A stretch of DNA of 20,127 nucleotides from an uncultured Bacilli bacterium (GTDB lineage: Bacteria > Bacillota_I > Bacilli_A > RF39 > UBA660): positions 1 to 20,127 of the forward strand of contig CALVQT010000013.1 of NCBI GenBank assembly GCA_944358375.1, in the 5' to 3' direction. The notes beneath the pieces were generated by a model that saw only the letters and a program-made list of their open reading frames with translations, was not told the origin of the DNA and did no database searches. Below, in pieces: positions 16,813 through 20,127 of this stretch (position 1 is its first letter; every line of letters starts with the position of its first letter). The translations under genes and the position numbers were made by a program.

Positions 16813-17252
16813 TTAATAACCTCAGTTTTTTTCAAAAAGTCAACAACAGCTTCTTCACTTTCATAGCCAACTAATGTGTCTATAACTTTAGCATCTTGAA
16901 TAACAGCTGTAAATGGAATATATTCTGGATTTAATTCTTCATAAGAAGTTGTTAATTTTTCAACTTCATCTGTACTCATAGTATCAGTTTCAAAGAAATA
17001 TAATTTAAACCCATATTCTTCTGATAGATCAGTTATTACAGGTTTATAACTTTGGCAATGAGGACATGATGTACTACCTATTATTGTTACAACAGGTGTT
17101 GATGTTTGCGTATCTGCAAGCCAATCGTCTATCGCCGGTAAAACAACTACTGGTTTACTAGTATTTCCTGATATCATAAATGATACTACAAAAAATAATA
17201 TTAAACCAAGTACTATACTAACTGTTAATATAATATTTTTCTTCTTTTTCAT
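16806..17252 (-). CDS. Membrane-anchored thioredoxin-like oxidoreductase with CPHC active site
   Basis: The 148-residue protein has a basic start (KKKK), a hydrophobic anchor or signal at about 7-27, and a thioredoxin-fold domain outside the membrane. The active site is SCPHCQSYKPV with Cys63 and Cys66. CPHC is the motif of oxidising DsbA-type proteins, whereas reducing thioredoxins usually have CGPC. YIPF near residue 116 supplies the cis-proline loop. The helical insert typical of DsbA is absent, so the fold is closer to thioredoxin (about 105 residues after the anchor). The gene lies directly downstream of the gene for a 25-cysteine surface protein, its obvious candidate substrate. ATG 17252 is preceded by AGAGGTGA. 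It has its own terminator. Oxidase rather than isomerase or reductase activity is an inference from CPHC. Confidence 0.88.
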   Translation of the reverse strand: MKKKKNIILTVSIVLGLILFFVVSFMISGNTSKPVVVLPAIDDWLADTQTSTPVVTIIGSTSCPHCQSYKPVITDLSEEYGFKLYFFETDTMSTDEVEKLTTSYEELNPEYIPFTAVIQDAKVIDTLVGYESEEAVVDFLKKTEVIKN

Positions 17253-17294
17253 TATTCACCTCTTACTTAATAGTTTAACTCATAATGTACATTA

Positions 17295-17333
17295 AAATCA
17301 AGAAAAAGAAATATGCTATTTGCATATTTCTTT
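17295..17333 (-). terminator. Terminator of the cysteine-rich gene, stop codon in the loop
   Basis: On the minus strand AAAGAAATATGC (17322-17333) is the exact complement of GCATATTTCTTT (17305-17316), followed by TTCTTGATTTT. The TAG stop (17316-17318) lies at the loop edge. The tail is an imperfect T run, so some read-through to the thioredoxin gene is plausible. Confidence 0.75.
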
Positions 17334-18680
17334 GCCATTTACTATTTTTGTTTCCCCTGTTTTTGTCCATCCTGAAATATACGATTTAGTACTCCATTGA
17401 TATTTATAATATTTAGTAGTTATTTTTTTAGCTTCGGCTTTCTTTTTATCAGTTTCATATTTATTACATACACTACCTTCTAATTTATAACCTTCGCTAC
17501 ACTTATATTCAGTATGCTCCTCGTTTATATATTTATAACATTTATTGCCATCTAATGTATATGTTTTATCTGGGCAACTATAAGTAACTGATCCTTCTTT
17601 TACTTTATAACATCTTATGTCTGAACCACTGCCCTCTTGCAAATTAGCATCAGCAGGACAACTATATTTTTTAACTACTTTATAACATTTTAAATTTTCT
17701 CCACTACCTTCAGTAATTGTATCCATCGGACAATAATAAGTTGTTACTGGTACTTCATTATAACATGTATCTTGATATGACTGAGTAACATTACTACATG
17801 TTTCTACAGGTACACTTTCATAACAAGTGCTACAAGTTGTACTTGATGTTCCATTAGGTCCTTCATGAACAGTACAATTACATGAATAAGGTCTTGGTAC
17901 ATACGTAGTAGAACATTGCTTACTTACTGTATTTTTTTCACAAGTATATGGAATTTTGTTAGTAGTTGTTTTTTCAATTCTATCTACATAAACTCGCTCA
18001 GATTCCTTAATAGGATTTAACTGTATTTTTTTGCCATCTACTTTATCTACTATTGCTGGGACTTCATATTTAGTTGTTGAGGTTGTAGTAACTTTAGCTG
18101 GTTTACTATCAGTTATTATTGTTTTATAACAATATTTTCCATCTAACTTATAACCATCAGTACAACTATATTGAGTTTTAGTAGATGTGGCTAATTTTTT
18201 ATACTTATATGATGTTAACTTTTCAATGGTACATGTTTTAGCACAATTATCATCTTTACAATAAGTATGACATCCTAATATCTTAATTGTATAATCTTCT
18301 TCATTATTACAAACAAGATTTGTTTTTAATGAATAAGTCTCATCATCATTTTTAGTAATACTTACATAAGATTCATATTGATTACAAGAATTACCATCTT
18401 TATCAACAAAAGGTAAAACTAATTTTTTATCAAACATTTCTGATAAACTAATTTTAACAGTTTCACCAACTTTTTTAGGCATCTTATCATCAGTAAAATA
18501 TGCCTCACCTGCGTCTTGCATGTATTTTATATTTTCTCTAAATACATTATTATAAAATGGAACCATATTTGGAACATTTTTATTAAATAACCATATAAGA
18601 ATAAATATAAATAATGCTGCAAATAATATTTTAACTACTAAGTCTAAAACACTAAAATTAGTTTTTCTATTACTATACAT
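17316..18680 (-). CDS. Cysteine-rich repeat surface protein with N-terminal membrane anchor
   Basis: The 454-residue protein has one membrane segment (about 12-33) and a wholly extracytoplasmic remainder with 25 cysteines. Residues about 47-135 (AGEAYFT, then LVLPFVDKDGNSCN and NLVCNNEEDY) look like the globular part of a pilin-like domain, though that is a weak resemblance. Five copies of a repeat of the form YxC-x(7-14)-G-x(0-5)-C-(Y/N)-K occur at residues 171-186, 316-334, 339-359, 367-383 and 392-407, separated by Thr/Val-rich linkers and a second Cys-dense block (247-317). The last 40 residues (YQWSTKSYISGWTKTGET) are aromatic and Gly/Thr-rich. Repeats of this type are seen in large Bacillota surface proteins. 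It is transcribed with the 419-residue gene (gap 23 bases) and followed by the CPHC oxidoreductase. The ATG has a GGGGG ribosome binding site. Confidence 0.8.
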   Translation of the reverse strand: MYSNRKTNFSVLDLVVKILFAALFIFILIWLFNKNVPNMVPFYNNVFRENIKYMQDAGEAYFTDDKMPKKVGETVKISLSEMFDKKLVLPFVDKDGNSCNQYESYVSITKNDDETYSLKTNLVCNNEEDYTIKILGCHTYCKDDNCAKTCTIEKLTSYKYKKLATSTKTQYSCTDGYKLDGKYCYKTIITDSKPAKVTTTSTTKYEVPAIVDKVDGKKIQLNPIKESERVYVDRIEKTTTNKIPYTCEKNTVSKQCSTTYVPRPYSCNCTVHEGPNGTSSTTCSTCYESVPVETCSNVTQSYQDTCYNEVPVTTYYCPMDTITEGSGENLKCYKVVKKYSCPADANLQEGSGSDIRCYKVKEGSVTYSCPDKTYTLDGNKCYKYINEEHTEYKCSEGYKLEGSVCNKYETDKKKAEAKKITTKYYKYQWSTKSYISGWTKTGETKIVNGKEICK

Positions 18681-18703
18681 AATTTCTTATCCCCCTTTTT
18701 TAT

Positions 18704-19963
18704 TTATTTTAAAGATCTACTTTTACCAATTTCTAATTCATATTTGCTATCATAATAATTTTTAGTCATTTCATATAATTCAACAGGTAATGGTTCATGA
18801 TTTTGAGCATATTCTTCATCATGTCCACTTCTCTTAGCTACCCAATCAGTAGGAACTTCACTTATTTGATAAATAATTTCAGATAATGGTTTATCTTGTA
18901 TTTCATGAGTATTATAATCTATACAATAAGGAATACAAATATTTAAATTATGTTTTTGACTATATTCTAGAATATAAGGTCCATAATTGCCATACATAAC
19001 TTTATATAAGAAATTTGCTTGATATGGTTCCATTTGAAATATACTTGGGTAATTACCATTAAAATCATTATATTCAAATATGTTTACTACTGCAACTCCC
19101 CATTCTTTAGCTGCGCTCATAAACGCTTCTGTATCATCTGCTCTAATAGCGCTAATAACTTTTTCCATAGCATTATCTAATATAACAGCACCTTTTTGAG
19201 CAAGAGAGCCATCTTCGAATAATGGAGCATATTGTACATATTTAACTTGATTTCCATATTGAGAAAATGATGCATAGTTGGCAATAGTAAATATATCATT
19301 AGCAGTATTTGAAATGTCTGTAGCGTTATATGTTACATCATCATTTCCATCATGTTTAAAATTCCCATTAATCATTCTAATATCATTTATCAAATCATTT
19401 AATCCAATTTGATTAACACCTTCGTTTTCAGAAACATACTTATTATAAAACCAAGTTGCTCTACTTTGAATTTGTTTTTCATTTTCAGAATCATTAAATT
19501 CACCATAAACTTCAAAAGGTTTTTCCTCGTTAATCAATTCATCATCTAAATCATTTTCCTCATCATCTAAGATTTCAACCTCACCAGTATTGTTTAAATA
19601 ACTTCCAATTCCAAATCCAACAGTAGCAAGTCCTAACCCAGTTCCTAATCCAATGAAAAACTTATTTGAGCTGTTTTTGTCTTTAGTTATATTTTCTTTA
19701 TTTAAAACAACAGGTTCATTAACTTTCTCTTCTTCATACTTAATGCCAAAAAAGTTTAACATTTGAATTAATGTTTCTTCATTATTTTCTTTAATAGCAG
19801 TATTTAATCTAACAAAAGTATCATCTAATGTTTCAACCTTTTTAACAATACTATTTTTTTCTTTAATACTAATATTTGTATAATATTCTTTTTCAAGTTT
19901 TCTTCTTTCATTTAAAATAATTTCTCTTAAATTTTTTGCGCTTTTTAGTAAATTTTCATTCAT
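18704..19963 (-). CDS. Membrane-anchored protein with coiled-coil cytoplasmic and large outer domain, function unknown
   Basis: The 419-residue protein has a helical, charged N-terminal part (residues 1-75, likely coiled coil), a Gly-rich membrane helix at about 102-122 (FFIGLGTGLGLATVGFGIG), an acidic linker (128-150, DDEENDLDDE) and a mostly helical outer domain to the end. It contains one close cysteine pair (CIPYC near residue 347-351). I do not recognise the family. The ATG at 19963 follows AAGGGGG by about ten bases. It is the first gene after a perfect-consensus promoter, and its stop is 23 bases from the cysteine-rich gene, so the two form an operon. It may be a scaffold or export partner for that protein, which is inference from position. 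Confidence 0.75.
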   Translation of the reverse strand: MNENLLKSAKNLREIILNERRKLEKEYYTNISIKEKNSIVKKVETLDDTFVRLNTAIKENNEETLIQMLNFFGIKYEEEKVNEPVVLNKENITKDKNSSNKFFIGLGTGLGLATVGFGIGSYLNNTGEVEILDDEENDLDDELINEEKPFEVYGEFNDSENEKQIQSRATWFYNKYVSENEGVNQIGLNDLINDIRMINGNFKHDGNDDVTYNATDISNTANDIFTIANYASFSQYGNQVKYVQYAPLFEDGSLAQKGAVILDNAMEKVISAIRADDTEAFMSAAKEWGVAVVNIFEYNDFNGNYPSIFQMEPYQANFLYKVMYGNYGPYILEYSQKHNLNICIPYCIDYNTHEIQDKPLSEIIYQISEVPTDWVAKRSGHDEEYAQNHEPLPVELYEMTKNYYDSKYELEIGKSRSLK

Positions 19964-19996
19964 AACAACTTATTCCCCCTTTTGTTATTTAGCTAT

Positions 19997-20025
19997 ATTA
20001 TATCACTAAGAGCACATTTTGTCAA
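19997..20025 (-). promoter_or_regulatory. Perfect-consensus sigma-A promoter of the cysteine-rich surface operon
   Basis: On the minus strand TTGACA (20020-20025), a 17-base spacer and TATAAT (19997-20002). All twelve bases and the spacing match the ideal vegetative promoter, the strongest in the window, so high expression of the 419-residue and cysteine-rich proteins is likely. Confidence 0.9.
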
Positions 20026-20087
20026 TCATTATTACTTTTTAACAACGAACTTTATGATTATTTTATGATAATGTCTTAAGTAATAAC

Positions 20088-20116
20088 TTGGGAAAATGTC
20101 CCGGGTAATATATAAT
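20088..20116 (+). promoter_or_regulatory. Divergent promoter reading out of the right edge, with a dyad in its spacer
   Basis: TTGGGA (20088-20093), 17 bases, TATAAT (20111-20116) on the plus strand. GGGA-N5-TCCC (20090-20102) covers the -35 and part of the spacer and could be an operator. The gene it would serve lies outside the window. Confidence 0.5.
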
Positions 20117-20127
20117 ATGCTACTTGA

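Noticed and set aside
20041..20079. LexA or other known operator near the surface-operon promoter (TTTATGAT-type direct repeats).
   Set aside because: The AT-rich direct repeats match no operator I know and the LexA consensus GAAC-N4-GTTC is absent.

Overview
The window looks like a low-GC Gram-positive (Bacillota) chromosome, probably a poorly cultured gut-type Bacilli or Erysipelotrichia-like lineage. The evidence is very AT-rich coding DNA, AGGAG/GGGGG-type ribosome binding sites, sigma-A-type promoters, tRNA genes with encoded CCA, an LTA-synthase-type sulfatase and a LysM protein. TGA is used as a stop (at 5960-5962), so the standard bacterial code applies rather than the Mycoplasma code. 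The taxonomic placement is inference; no rRNA gene or species marker is present.

Positions 1 to about 4650 hold part of an integrated mobilizable element, visibly richer in G+C than the rest. Reading along the minus strand it has: a small unknown protein (4340-4615), a large serine recombinase (2194-4128) preceded by an attenuator-like leader, a dyad-rich intergenic region (1829-2193) that is a good oriT candidate, a 70-residue protein, a MobV/Pre relaxase (197-1588) with its own terminator, and the first 16 codons of a cargo gene running off the left edge that resembles the N-terminus of Erm-type rRNA methyltransferases. The element abuts a tRNA-Gly(GCC) gene.

Positions 4860 to 9550 form a minus-strand envelope-lipid cluster. 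A 42-residue one-helix microprotein is coupled to an LtaS-like phosphoglycerol transferase, followed by an overlapping OGG1-type DNA glycosylase, a PAP2 phosphatase and a patatin-like lipase. The three lipid enzymes could handle glycerophospholipid substrates and the diacylglycerol released by LTA synthesis. A cation diffusion facilitator (plus strand) is divergent from this cluster. It converges on a membrane-anchored unknown protein through a shared bidirectional terminator. That unknown gene is in turn divergent from a rare-looking fusion of a MATE exporter with a cytidylate-kinase-like domain.

Positions 13448 to 20127 hold a tRNA-Cys(GCA) gene and, upstream of it on the minus strand, six genes for mostly unrecognised membrane or surface proteins: a 5-TM protein with a large outer domain, a two-LysM protein, an anchored beta-rich protein, a membrane-anchored CPHC thioredoxin, a 25-cysteine repeat protein with a possibly pilin-like N-terminal part, and a 419-residue anchored protein. 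The first-transcribed pair is driven by a perfect-consensus promoter. The pairing of a secreted cysteine-rich repeat protein with a DsbA-like CPHC oxidoreductase is the best candidate here for an undescribed system: surface-protein oxidative folding in a Gram-positive. A recurring oddity of the chromosomal part is that most genes end inside their own intrinsic terminator, with the stop codon in the hairpin, and several start within about 10-20 nt of their -10 box.
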